DNA of 64,000 bases from positions 2,604,001 through 2,668,000 of the forward strand of contig NZ_JBEJGY010000004.1 of NCBI RefSeq assembly GCF_040253615.1. The letters run 5' to 3'. Source of the DNA: Streptomyces sp. Edi4 (lineage in GTDB: Bacteria; Actinomycetota; Actinomycetes; Streptomycetales; Streptomycetaceae). The position numbers and the translations under genes were made by a program. Below the pieces are notes generated by a model. The model made no database searches and was not told where the DNA came from. It saw only the letters and a list, made by a program, of their open reading frames with translations. Positions 37,325 through 45,473 of the stretch are shown piece by piece. Within the stretch, counting starts at the first letter, position 1. Each line of letters opens with the position of its first letter.

Positions 37325-39595
37325 ATGCCTACGTACCACGAGATACTGACTACAGATCTCGGCGCACTCACCACAGCCGCCACCAGTTGGGACGGCATGG
37401 CAAGCAAATTCCATGACCAGGAAGTCGCTTACAAGCGTGACGTGCACGGAATCTCCATGGGCAGCGGATGGCAGGGGATCAGCGCCGCTGCGGCCCGAGG
37501 ACGGTTTGATGTGACTCTGCGCGAATTCCAATATGCGCAGACCGAAGCCAAGTCCATCGCCTCACTTCTGCGCGACGCACACGCACAGTACGCGGCCCTC
37601 AAAGCGAAGGTGCAGGCCGCTCACGACGATGCCGTCAAGGCCGGCATGAAGGTCTCGGAGCAAGGCGTCGTCGCGTATGACTACGACCGACTGACCGAGA
37701 GCGAACGAACGGCGATTCAGCACGATCCTGACTTCAGACAGAGCGCACTCAAGGCCACTGCCACATGGCAGGAACATATCGACAACGCGGTCAAGGCAGT
37801 CAACGACGCGGACAAGGGTGTCGAAGTCGCCTTCCTGGCGGTCACACTCGACTCGAATGTTCTGGACGGCACGGTAAACGGCTTCAATGGCCAAGCCAGT
37901 GGCGATATCGAAAAATACGAGGCGGACGAACTCGCCCATATTGCCACTCGAATAGACTCAGGATCGGCCAGCGCTCAAGATATCGAGGAGGCGCGTCGCG
38001 CCTTTCGTGACAACGCCGGCAACAAAGCCTTCAACCAGATGTTCCTGGATGGACTGGGCGCTGCTGGCGCGATCGAATTCGCCAATAAACTCAGTGACCT
38101 CACCCATGGCGGCAAGAGCCAGGGGACATATGCGGAACTTCAGAAAGATCTCGCCAACTCCCTGGCCGCAGCCACGAAGGATACAAATTCAGCATGGTAC
38201 AAAAAGTTCCGCTCCAACCTACAGAGGGCCGGGGTCCAGAAATTTGATCTGGACGCCGCCGGCGACAAGATAAAGGTCGGCACCGGCCATGGACAGCAAG
38301 TGCGCGGTTATCAGAGCCTTGTAACCCTGATGGAGCAGGGCGGCGGTTACTCCGGACAATTCCTCAAGGACATGGCCACCGACATCCGGACCGCCGAAGA
38401 CAAGACCAAAGGGGGCGACCCCGGGATTTGGGATCTATGGGGGGACTTCAGCGGCAAGAACGACGGATGGTTCGCCAACGACCCCCTCGACGGCGTCCTC
38501 GGCATCATGTCCCAGGACCCGGAAACGACTACCAGCTACCTTGACCCGGGCGCGGACGGCAAGAACGACAACCTGAAGTACCTGCTCAACGATCGGGACT
38601 GGAACCACGTCCACGCTTCGAACGAGGTCGGTAAGGCAGAGGTTGCCGGCCCCGACACATTCGACGGCGACGTCCGTACCGGTCTCGGGCTCGCCCTTTC
38701 AGCTGGAGCTACCGGAAATGTGCCGGACGCAGTGGGAGGCGAACTCGGCCGCCACACAGCCGCTCAGGCCCGCGTAATGCACGACACGATCAACCTCATC
38801 GACTATGGCGACGCCGACGGCAAGAACGGTGAAGACCCCCGTCACCCGCGGATCGGCAAGGCAGACACCGTCCTGGGCCAGCAGGATTATGCGGCCATGC
38901 GTGGACCACTGTCTCAGGCCCTCGCCGACTACTCGCCCGACGCTGTCGACATCATCAACGGCGACGCACCCGGCGGCCGTGCCGGTCACGCGGAGATCCA
39001 CGCACAGGGTGCCGACTCGCAAATACAAAATAGCCGAAGCAGCTTGATCCGCATGATCCGCGGCGTCTCCGAGGACGGCAACACCACCAATTTCGAGCGC
39101 GTCTATCAAGCGCAACAGGGTTACATGTCCCAGGAACTGATGAGCCAGCACTTCCCCGACGCCACCGCCGCCACCAACGAAGCGCGTAAGTTCGGCGAGG
39201 TCACCGGTGCTCTCAACGCGGTCGGCGGTGACGTGAAGATGGACGTCCATGACAGCAGAATCAGCGATGCCACCGCGAAGCGCTTCTACGGCTATCACAT
39301 AGGAGGCGGCCTGATCACCGGCATCCCCGGCATCGGCGATGGCGCTCAGCGCCTCGTGGATGTGGGCCTGAACGACTGGCTCGCCGGCGTGCAGGCCGAG
39401 GAAGGCTCCTTGTCGAAAGAGGAGCTGAGCCGAGGCAACGACATCGCTCAGGACAACCTCGACCGCTACTTCAACGCTTGGGGCAGCGAACGACACATAG
39501 ACCCCGGCATCGCGTCGGCCGCGGCGGGGGAGGCCCGACAAAGTTATGTCGGTGGACGCCAGATAGCGTTCGAGGCCCTGCGTTCCCGCACCTGA
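37325..39595 (+). CDS. 756-aa Streptomyces hypothetical, type VII/WXG100-like N-terminus
   Basis: Starts MPTYHEILTTDLGALTTAATSWDGMA; residues 1-110 form a long helical hairpin with a central GSGWQGISA (WxG turn), as in WXG100/LXG proteins. The remainder is helix-rich with segments such as DYDRLTESERTAI, DPETTTSYLDPGADGKNDNLKYLL and HDTINLID, recalling the Streptomyces DUF6571 family. No recognisable toxin domain, signal peptide or membrane helix. Many non-GC-ending codons. It may be a secreted structural or development-related ESX substrate; the secretion genes are not in this window. Confidence 0.72.
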   Translation: MPTYHEILTTDLGALTTAATSWDGMASKFHDQEVAYKRDVHGISMGSGWQGISAAAARGRFDVTLREFQYAQTEAKSIASLLRDAHAQYAALKAKVQAAHDDAVKAGMKVSEQGVVAYDYDRLTESERTAIQHDPDFRQSALKATATWQEHIDNAVKAVNDADKGVEVAFLAVTLDSNVLDGTVNGFNGQASGDIEKYEADELAHIATRIDSGSASAQDIEEARRAFRDNAGNKAFNQMFLDGLGAAGAIEFANKLSDLTHGGKSQGTYAELQKDLANSLAAATKDTNSAWYKKFRSNLQRAGVQKFDLDAAGDKIKVGTGHGQQVRGYQSLVTLMEQGGGYSGQFLKDMATDIRTAEDKTKGGDPGIWDLWGDFSGKNDGWFANDPLDGVLGIMSQDPETTTSYLDPGADGKNDNLKYLLNDRDWNHVHASNEVGKAEVAGPDTFDGDVRTGLGLALSAGATGNVPDAVGGELGRHTAAQARVMHDTINLIDYGDADGKNGEDPRHPRIGKADTVLGQQDYAAMRGPLSQALADYSPDAVDIINGDAPGGRAGHAEIHAQGADSQIQNSRSSLIRMIRGVSEDGNTTNFERVYQAQQGYMSQELMSQHFPDATAATNEARKFGEVTGALNAVGGDVKMDVHDSRISDATAKRFYGYHIGGGLITGIPGIGDGAQRLVDVGLNDWLAGVQAEEGSLSKEELSRGNDIAQDNLDRYFNAWGSERHIDPGIASAAAGEARQSYVGGRQIAFEALRSRT

Positions 39596-39653
39596 CGCGC
39601 GTAAGGCTGTCCATTCCGACTCGACGCCGCAACAAGAAAGCTTGGGCCGCGCC

Positions 39654-40748
39654 ATGACCGTCCTGGTACCGAAGAAGAAGCCTGCCCTCATAGCCGCGGG
39701 GTCCCTGGCCGTGCTCGCCCTGCTCGCGTCCGGGTACTGCTGGTGGAATACGGATCTGCTCGGCGCGGACTCGTTCTGTGGGGGGCGGTTGGGCAGCGAG
39801 GAGGCGCGGGCCGCTCTGGACTCCCCGGGGCGGCTGGCGCAGGTTCGTGTCCAAGGTGACGCGCGGCATGCCGAGTTCGCGTGCACCCTCGAACGGACCA
39901 GTCGCTTCATCGGGGGTGAGGAGCAACGGGTGACGGTGAGGACGACCCACGAGCAGGGCGCGTTCCCCTTCACCACCAGCGTCTGGAAGGATCCCGCGGG
40001 CCGTTCCTACCTCACCTCCGGCGCGACGGGCGCATTGTCGTCCAGCGGTGGGTACGTCGTTCTACCGAAGGCGTGTTGGAGCAAGGTCGGCGGCCTCCAG
40101 GGCAATCGGGTCGTGCGGGCCGGGGACGGCGAGGTGGCGGTGGTGACGGCCACGGTCGAGAAGGGCTCGGCGGACCTGGACGGGCTGGCCCGGTTGTTGA
40201 CGCGCTCGGCCCGGCAGGTCGCCGAGAAGGCCGGCTGCGACACCCCTGCGCTCCCGAGCTCCCCCGCTCTCGCCGCTCCCTCGGCGGCACGCCCGACGGA
40301 TGTCCAGAACATGTGCGGCGTGCGCGGTTTCACACTGCCCAAGAGTGTCGTCCTCGTCGGCCGGGCCGAGCCGGACACGGAGCAGGTGAATCAAGGCGGC
40401 CCCCGTACCTGGGCGTGCGACCTGCACCTGGCGGGGTCGGAGAAGGCGTCCGTCTCCTTCGCCGCGACGACGGACACGAACATGGTTCAGGCGGCGACGG
40501 GCGGCAGCGAGACGCTGCGCGATCTCCCCGCCGACCGCGGAGTCGCCGGCCCGGACCAGGCCGTTCTGCACTGCGGCGCCGGGGACACGTACTTCGCGGC
40601 GCATTGGAGCAACACGTACGAAGGAGCCCTGCTCGACAGCGTCAGCCATTCCGCTGCCGACTACACCAAGGCGAAGAAGGCCGCGTTCCAGAACTTTCTC
40701 GACGCCACCGCCGACGCACACAGGTGCCCCCGGGTCACGCTACCCTGA
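39654..40748 (+). CDS. Membrane-anchored extracytoplasmic protein, hypothetical
   Basis: 364 aa from ATG 39654 (TTG at 39642 also possible). A basic N-terminus (VPKKKP) is followed by one hydrophobic helix (about residues 10-26) with the rest outside. Two similar halves: each has a Cys after the start (FCGGRLG; MCGVRGF), a second Cys in a beta context (FACTLER; WACDLHL), and more Cys later, suggesting a duplicated disulfide-bonded domain. It is last in the cassette of three plus-strand genes, so it may be a surface partner of the 756-aa protein. Confidence 0.7.
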   Translation: MTVLVPKKKPALIAAGSLAVLALLASGYCWWNTDLLGADSFCGGRLGSEEARAALDSPGRLAQVRVQGDARHAEFACTLERTSRFIGGEEQRVTVRTTHEQGAFPFTTSVWKDPAGRSYLTSGATGALSSSGGYVVLPKACWSKVGGLQGNRVVRAGDGEVAVVTATVEKGSADLDGLARLLTRSARQVAEKAGCDTPALPSSPALAAPSAARPTDVQNMCGVRGFTLPKSVVLVGRAEPDTEQVNQGGPRTWACDLHLAGSEKASVSFAATTDTNMVQAATGGSETLRDLPADRGVAGPDQAVLHCGAGDTYFAAHWSNTYEGALLDSVSHSAADYTKAKKAAFQNFLDATADAHRCPRVTLP

Positions 40749-40792
40749 CGGGTTCTCAGGAGCCACGCCAGACCCCGCCGCTTGCTCCCATG

Positions 40793-41014
40793 CGCCCACC
40801 CATGAGAACCGCCCGGCGGACGGGCGTCGTCGCGCAGCCGTTCCGCCGGGCGGAGGTGGGAGGGAGGGGCGGGGTCAGCCCGTCAACTCCGTGTGGCGGC
40901 GGCGCAGTTCGGCCGCACCCTCGGGCGTGAGGGTGCCGTGCAGGCGCATCCGGGCCACCCCGCCGTCGGGGAACGCGTCGAGGCGGACATGGGTCGCCAC
41001 CGCCTGGGACGTGA
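40793..41014. repeat. Right copy of 222-bp direct repeat (native alc 3' end)
   Basis: Counterpart of 36342-36563. It begins 45 bp after the stop codon of the membrane-anchored protein and ends inside the intact alc gene. Confidence 0.95.
40809..40853. terminator. alc terminator hairpin
   Basis: 12-bp perfect stem CCGCCCGGCGGA / TCCGCCGGGCGG, 22 bp past the alc stop codon and between convergent genes. Confidence 0.75.
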
Positions 41015-42032
41015 GGCGGAACCGGTGCAGCGTGTCGGGCTGGAGGCGCGTACGCGGGATGATCTCGAACCACTCCCCCGTCTCGCCGTCGCGCCCGCTC
41101 AGCGCGATCCAGCCCGCCGAGTTGCCCTTCAGGTACGCCGTGTCGATCTCGACCGCCCTGATCGCCCCCCGTGCGACCAGCCGGAAGCGCACCCAGTCGT
41201 TGGTGTCGCGCACGCGGCGGCGCCGGTTCTCCCAGCCGTCGTCCATCTTGCGCGAGGTGCCGGGCAGGATGATCTGCGTGGGCGAGGAGTAGAACTTGTC
41301 GCTCGCGTCCTCGTAGGAGCCGCCGTTGACGGCCGCCACGAGGTCGATGGTGCCCAGCGTGTCCAGCCACTCCGGGTCCGGCACGACCTCGCCGTGCACG
41401 CGCAGGCGCGCCACGCCGCCGTCGGGGTGCTGGCAGAGCCGTACGTGGGTGTAGCGGCGGCCCGTCGTGATCTCGAAGCCGTTCTCGGCGTGGCCGCGCA
41501 CCGGGGTGGGCGGGACGAGCTCGTCCCACTTCACGTCGTCGGCAAGGAGCTGGTCGGGGCCGGGTGAGCCCTCGACCGCGGTGGCCTGGAGGGAGATCCG
41601 CTGCGGGTAGTTGCCGCGGAAGTGCGCCGTGTCGACGACGACGCCCTTGATCACGCCGGGCGCGCCGAGGCGTACGAGCGCCCAGTCGTGGTCCTGCGGC
41701 GCGGGGAAGACGTGGTCGGCGTCCACCCCGCGCCTGCGGCGGGTCTCCCAGCCGTCCATGATCTTGCCCTTGTGCCCGAAGTGCTCCGGGTCGAAGACGG
41801 CGCGCTCGCGCACGAGCAGGTTCTCGCGCTCGGCGAAGAACTCGTCGTTGGCGGCGATGACCCCCGCGCCGAGCCTGCGGTCCGCGAGGTCGACGAGCTC
41901 GGTGAAGGCGAAGTGGCCCGAGCGGTAGTCGGCGTACGGGTCGCCGCCGCCGTAGGGCGCGGCGTCGTTGGCGTGCGGGTCGGCTGAGGATGCGGGGGCG
42001 AGGTTCCCGGGGTGCTCGGTGGCGGAGGTCAT
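40875..42032 (-). CDS. alc: Allantoicase
   Basis: Hydrolyses allantoate to ureidoglycolate and urea in purine catabolism. 385 aa made of two homologous jelly-roll repeats: first DWALVRLGAPGVIKGVVVDTAHFRGNYP, second DWVRFRLVARGAIRAVEIDTAYLKGNSA; each also has DGWE(T/N)RRRR and HVRL...PDGGVARLRVHGE/RMRLHG. Complete and in frame. Allantoinase (allB), commonly adjacent in Streptomyces, is not here. A 53-bp upstream element (42064-42116) with a GAAAGTTTC palindrome may be the operator. ATG start. Confidence 0.93.
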   Translation of the reverse strand: MTSATEHPGNLAPASSADPHANDAAPYGGGDPYADYRSGHFAFTELVDLADRRLGAGVIAANDEFFAERENLLVRERAVFDPEHFGHKGKIMDGWETRRRRGVDADHVFPAPQDHDWALVRLGAPGVIKGVVVDTAHFRGNYPQRISLQATAVEGSPGPDQLLADDVKWDELVPPTPVRGHAENGFEITTGRRYTHVRLCQHPDGGVARLRVHGEVVPDPEWLDTLGTIDLVAAVNGGSYEDASDKFYSSPTQIILPGTSRKMDDGWENRRRRVRDTNDWVRFRLVARGAIRAVEIDTAYLKGNSAGWIALSGRDGETGEWFEIIPRTRLQPDTLHRFRLTSQAVATHVRLDAFPDGGVARMRLHGTLTPEGAAELRRRHTELTG

Positions 42033-42063
42033 GGCTCAGACTCTCGTCGCCTCCCGGGCCCCG

Positions 42064-42116
42064 CGTCCATCGAAAGTTTCGGGATATACCTTTCAGCTGT
42101 GCTGAATGGTTGAGCG
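42064..42116 (-). promoter_or_regulatory. 53-bp element upstream of alc, copy A
   Basis: Contains the perfect palindrome CGAAA-G-TTTCG (42071-42081) and GATATACC, which on the minus strand gives GGTATATC, a plausible -10 region for alc. The same 53-bp layout recurs at 45421-45473. It could bind an IclR- or LacI-type repressor. Confidence 0.6.
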
Positions 42117-42159
42117 CGCGCCGTCGGATCGTCGGGGCGGGGGCGCGGCGCGCACCGGG

Positions 42160-42340
42160 GCGTCCGGCCGGGGCGCGCACCCGGGTCGCCTGGCCAGGGG
42201 CCCCGCCCGGGTCGCCTGGCCGCAGGGCGCCCGCCCCGGTCGCCTGGCCGGGGGGCACCCGGGCCGTCCGGCCAGGGGCCCCCGGGGCCGTCCGGCCGGG
42301 GCCGCGGGGGGCCCCTGGCCGTCTGGCCACTTCTGGCCAC
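42160..42340. repeat. Imperfect GC-rich tandem array (about 26-28 bp period)
   Basis: Repeated GTCGCCTGGCC / GTCCGGCC cores (near 42161, 42185, 42211, 42239, 42264, 42290, 42320) separated by G- or C-runs. It lies in the 346-bp divergent region between alc and the aldo/keto reductase and has no credible gene of its own. Confidence 0.75.
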
Positions 42341-42378
42341 CTCGCGGCGGCCGCCCTTCGCGCTGGCATGCTCCCCGC

Positions 42379-43287
42379 ATGACTTCACCCACCATCACCG
42401 CGGCCGCCGCGGGCACCTGGAAGCTCGGCGATCTGGACGTCAACCGCATCGGCTTCGGCACCATGCGGCTGCCGCAGCGGGGCGCGGCCCTGCGCCCCGA
42501 CGCCGTACCCCGGGACCGTGAGCAGGCAATCGCCGTTCTGCGCAGGGCAGTTGAGCTCGGGGTCAACCACCTCGACACCGCCGCCTTCTACTTCTCCCCG
42601 CTGCGCTCCGCCAACGAGCTGATCAACCGGGCGCTCGCCCCCTACGCCGACGACCTCGTCATCACCACCAAGGTCGGGCCGGCCCGGCTTCCCTCGGGCG
42701 AGTGGGGCGAGCATGCCAGGACCCCGGGGGCGCTGCGCGCGCAGGTCGAGGAGAATTTGCGCCAGCTCGGCCGCGACCACCTGGACGTGGTCAATCTGCG
42801 GGTGGTCGGGCCGGACTCGGTCGCCGAGCGGTTCGGCGCGCTCGCCGAGCTGCGCGAAGCGGGGCTCATCCGCCACCTGGGCCTGTCCAATGTGCGCCCG
42901 GCCCACCTCGACGAGGCCCAGGCCATCGCGCCCGTCGTGTGCGTACAGAATCCGTACGGCATCGGCGCGTCCGCCGAGCAGGAGGCCATGCTGCGGCTGT
43001 GCGGCGAGCGGGGCATCGCGTTCGTGCCGTTCTACGCGATCGCGGGGGCGGGGCGCGAGGCGGGCGCGGACGCGGGCGGCGCGCAGGACGAGGAGGTGCT
43101 GGTGATCGCGCGTGAGCACGGGGTGAGCGCGGCGCGCGTACGGCTCGCGTGGACACTGCACCGAGGGCCGCACGTCCTGGCCATCCCCGGCACCGGCGAC
43201 CTGGACCACCTCGCCGACAACGTGGCGGCGGGCGCACTGCGCCTGACCACCGGCCAACTGGCCCGCCTGGAGGCGCGGCGCCCCTGA
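42379..43287 (+). CDS. Aldo/keto reductase family oxidoreductase
   Basis: 302 aa TIM-barrel NADPH-dependent reductase. N-terminal strand VNRIGFGTMRLP; catalytic Asp/Tyr in HLDTAAFYFS; catalytic Lys in VITTKVGP; cofactor-binding IPGTGDLDHLADNV near the C-terminus. The usual His after the third strand is not obvious (VVNLRVVG). Substrate unknown. ATG start; the frame is open upstream through the repeat array, but the family N-terminus supports this start. Confidence 0.88.
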   Translation: MTSPTITAAAAGTWKLGDLDVNRIGFGTMRLPQRGAALRPDAVPRDREQAIAVLRRAVELGVNHLDTAAFYFSPLRSANELINRALAPYADDLVITTKVGPARLPSGEWGEHARTPGALRAQVEENLRQLGRDHLDVVNLRVVGPDSVAERFGALAELREAGLIRHLGLSNVRPAHLDEAQAIAPVVCVQNPYGIGASAEQEAMLRLCGERGIAFVPFYAIAGAGREAGADAGGAQDEEVLVIAREHGVSAARVRLAWTLHRGPHVLAIPGTGDLDHLADNVAAGALRLTTGQLARLEARRP

Positions 43288-43330
43288 CGCGCGTGGGGGC
43301 CCCGGCCGGTAGCGTGCGCGGCGACAGGCA

Positions 43331-43410
43331 CGCGGGGGCTCAGCTCCCGGGGCGTACGTCGGCCGCCTCGCGCGGGGGCTCAGCTCCCGGGGCGTACGTC
43401 GGCCGCGTCG
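43331..43410. repeat. 40-bp tandem duplication over the LysR gene end
   Basis: 43331-43370 and 43371-43410 are identical except for one base (CCTCG versus CGTCG). The unit contains the last codons and stop of the LysR gene, so the second copy carries the used stop. Confidence 0.92.
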
Positions 43411-44291
43411 CGCAGGGCCGCCAGGACCCGGGCCACCGCCGGGCCCTCCTGCGCGCCGCGCCGTACCGCCGCCACGACATGGCGCCGGGGCTGGTCCGCG
43501 CTGAGCACCCGCATGACGACACCCGCGCGGCGTTCGGCCGCCGCCATGCGCGGTACGAGCGCCACCCCCATCCCGGCCTCCACCATGGCCAGGATCGCGG
43601 TCCATCCGGCCGCGCTGTGCGCCTGTTCGGGCACGAACCCGGCCGCCTCGCAGGCCGCCGTGGTGATCTGCGACCAGGGGCCGCTGCCGCCGAAGATCCA
43701 TGCCTCGTGCGCCAAATCGGCCAGGCGCAGACCCGGTTCGGCGGCGAGCGGGTGCCCGGCGGGCAGCGCCACGTCGAGGGGGTCGGCGAGCAGGGGCAGC
43801 AGCGCGAACTTGGGGTCGCGGGCGCTGGGGGCGTGCGCGGCGAGCGACAGGGCGAGGTCGACCGCCCCCGCCGACAGGAGCTCGAACGCCTCGGCTGCCT
43901 CCGCCTCCCGTACGCGTACCTCAAGGGCGGGGTGGCTGCGGCGCAGCTGCCGTACGGCGGGGACGACGAGCGCGGGTACGGCGGTGGAGAACGCCCCGAC
44001 GCGCACCTCGCCCGCCTCACCCTGCAAATAGCCCGCCAACTCGGCGTCCGCGCGCTCCAGTTGGGCGAAGACGGCCTCGGCGTGCCGCAGGACGAGATGG
44101 GCGGCGTCGGTGAGACGCACCCGGCGGCCGTGCGCTTCGAGCAGGGGCACCCCGAGCTGCTTGGCGAGGTTGGACAGCTGCTGCGAGACCGCCGAGGGCG
44201 TCATGAGCAGCACCTCGGCGGTCGCGGTCACGGTGCCCTGCTCGCGCAGGGTCCGCAGGATGTGGAGTTTCCTGATGTCCCACTCGCTCAT
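43380..44291 (-). CDS. LysR-family transcriptional regulator
   Basis: 303 aa, ATG 44291. N-terminal winged HTH: LHILRTLREQGTVTATAEVLLMTPSAVSQQLSNLAKQLGVPLL (about residues 9-51); C-terminal type 2 periplasmic-binding-like effector domain. Its last residues (ADVRPGS) lie in a 40-bp tandem duplication. It is followed upstream on the same strand by an EamA exporter (34 bp apart), its probable target or co-transcribed partner. Confidence 0.92.
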   Translation of the reverse strand: MSEWDIRKLHILRTLREQGTVTATAEVLLMTPSAVSQQLSNLAKQLGVPLLEAHGRRVRLTDAAHLVLRHAEAVFAQLERADAELAGYLQGEAGEVRVGAFSTAVPALVVPAVRQLRRSHPALEVRVREAEAAEAFELLSAGAVDLALSLAAHAPSARDPKFALLPLLADPLDVALPAGHPLAAEPGLRLADLAHEAWIFGGSGPWSQITTAACEAAGFVPEQAHSAAGWTAILAMVEAGMGVALVPRMAAAERRAGVVMRVLSADQPRRHVVAAVRRGAQEGPAVARVLAALRDAADVRPGS

Positions 44292-44325
44292 GGCACGCAC
44301 CCTAGCGGCGGCTGCGGGGCCCGGC

Positions 44326-45297
44326 TCACCTGCGGGTTCCCAGGACGACGCCGCCGAGGACGAGCGCCATGCACCCCGCTTGCGCGGGTCCCGTCGCCTC
44401 GCCGAGCAGGGGGTAGGAGAGCAGCGCCACGCAGACCGGCTGGAGGTAGTAGACGACACCGGCGCGGGCGGCGCCGATCAGGGAGATCGCCTTGTTCCAG
44501 GCGAAGAAGGCGACGGCGGAGGAGAGCACTCCCACGTAGAGGAGCGGCCCGACGGTGGCGGGCGTCGCGGTGAACCCGCCCTGGACCGCGAGGCTGACCC
44601 CGTAGGCGGGCGCCAGCATGAGCGCGCCGAGCACGAACGTGGTGAACAGGAAGGCGAGGGAGCCCAGTTCGGCCGGCCGGCGGCGCAGCAGCACGCTGTA
44701 CGAGGTGAAGCTGACGGCGGCCGCGACCATCCACAGGTCCCCCGGCGCGAGGTCGAGGCCGAGCGAGCCCTTGCTGACCAGGAGGAGTACGCCCACGACG
44801 GCGATGAGCAGTCCGAGGGTGCGCCGGGGGCCGAGGCGTCCCCCGGCGAGGCGTTCATGGACGGCCATCAGGACCGGCGACGCGGCCATGATCAGGCCCA
44901 TGTTCCCGGCCGACGTGGAGGTGCCGGCCTGGTTGACGAGGGTGTTGTACACGGTGATGCCGAGCAGGGAGGCGACGGTCAGGAACCCCAAGTGCCGCCG
45001 GATCAGGGCCCGTTGACGCCAGGCCTCGCTCACGGCGAACGGCGCCACCGCCGCGATGGCGATCAGCCAGCGCCAGAAGGCGGCCTGCACGGGCGGCACG
45101 GAGTCGTGCAGGGCGCGGCTCGCGACGAAGCTCCCGGACCAGACGACCGTCGCGACGCCCGCGAGGACGAGCCCGAGCCCGGCGGAACCGCCCGCCCTTC
45201 CGTCGCCCCTCCCGTCGCCCCTTCCGTCGCCCCTTCCGTCGCCCCTTCCGGCCTCGGTGGCGCGCGGTGTGCTGCGGACGTGGTCCAGGACGGTCAC
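44326..45297 (-). CDS. EamA/DMT-family transporter 1
   Basis: 323 aa with ten hydrophobic helices in two EamA repeats (GVATVVWSGSFVASRAL; AAVSFTSYSVLLRR). Members export amino acids or metabolites. Before the first helix is a four-fold Arg-Gly-Asp-Gly repeat made by a 12-bp DNA repeat (45196-45243); it is not family typical. ATG start. The second 53-bp element lies about 125 bp upstream, overlapping the end of the next EamA gene. Confidence 0.9.
   Translation of the reverse strand: MTVLDHVRSTPRATEAGRGDGRGDGRGDGRGDGRAGGSAGLGLVLAGVATVVWSGSFVASRALHDSVPPVQAAFWRWLIAIAAVAPFAVSEAWRQRALIRRHLGFLTVASLLGITVYNTLVNQAGTSTSAGNMGLIMAASPVLMAVHERLAGGRLGPRRTLGLLIAVVGVLLLVSKGSLGLDLAPGDLWMVAAAVSFTSYSVLLRRRPAELGSLAFLFTTFVLGALMLAPAYGVSLAVQGGFTATPATVGPLLYVGVLSSAVAFFAWNKAISLIGAARAGVVYYLQPVCVALLSYPLLGEATGPAQAGCMALVLGGVVLGTRR
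45196..45243. repeat. 12-bp tandem repeat in the EamA coding sequence
   Basis: Four units of CCTTCCGTCGCC (second unit with one change), encoding RGDG four times on the minus strand. Copy number changes would keep the reading frame. Confidence 0.9.
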
Positions 45298-45420
45298 GGT
45301 GACTCCGTTTCGGGTGTGCGGGGTGGGGCGGGGCGGTGGGGTGAGGGGTGGGGGCGGCTCTCCGTCGCCGGCCCGCCCTCGCGTCGGTCGGCCCCTACCG
45401 TCGCACCGGCTGACCGATCA

Positions 45421-45473
45421 CGTCCATCGAAAGTTTCCGCGCGATACCTTCAGCAGAAGTGAAAGGTTGAGCG
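45421..45473 (-). promoter_or_regulatory. 53-bp element upstream of EamA 1, copy B
   Basis: Shares CGTCCATCGAAAGTTTC, a central ATACC-TTCAGC and the end GGTTGAGCG with 42064-42116, with exactly the same overall length. It overlaps the stop codon of EamA 2. Probably a promoter/operator acting on EamA 1. Confidence 0.6.

Noticed and set aside
42106..42378. N-terminal extension of the aldo/keto reductase through the repeat array
   Set aside because: Composition is pure repeat (Gly/Arg/Pro/Ala) and the family start motif begins right after ATG 42379.
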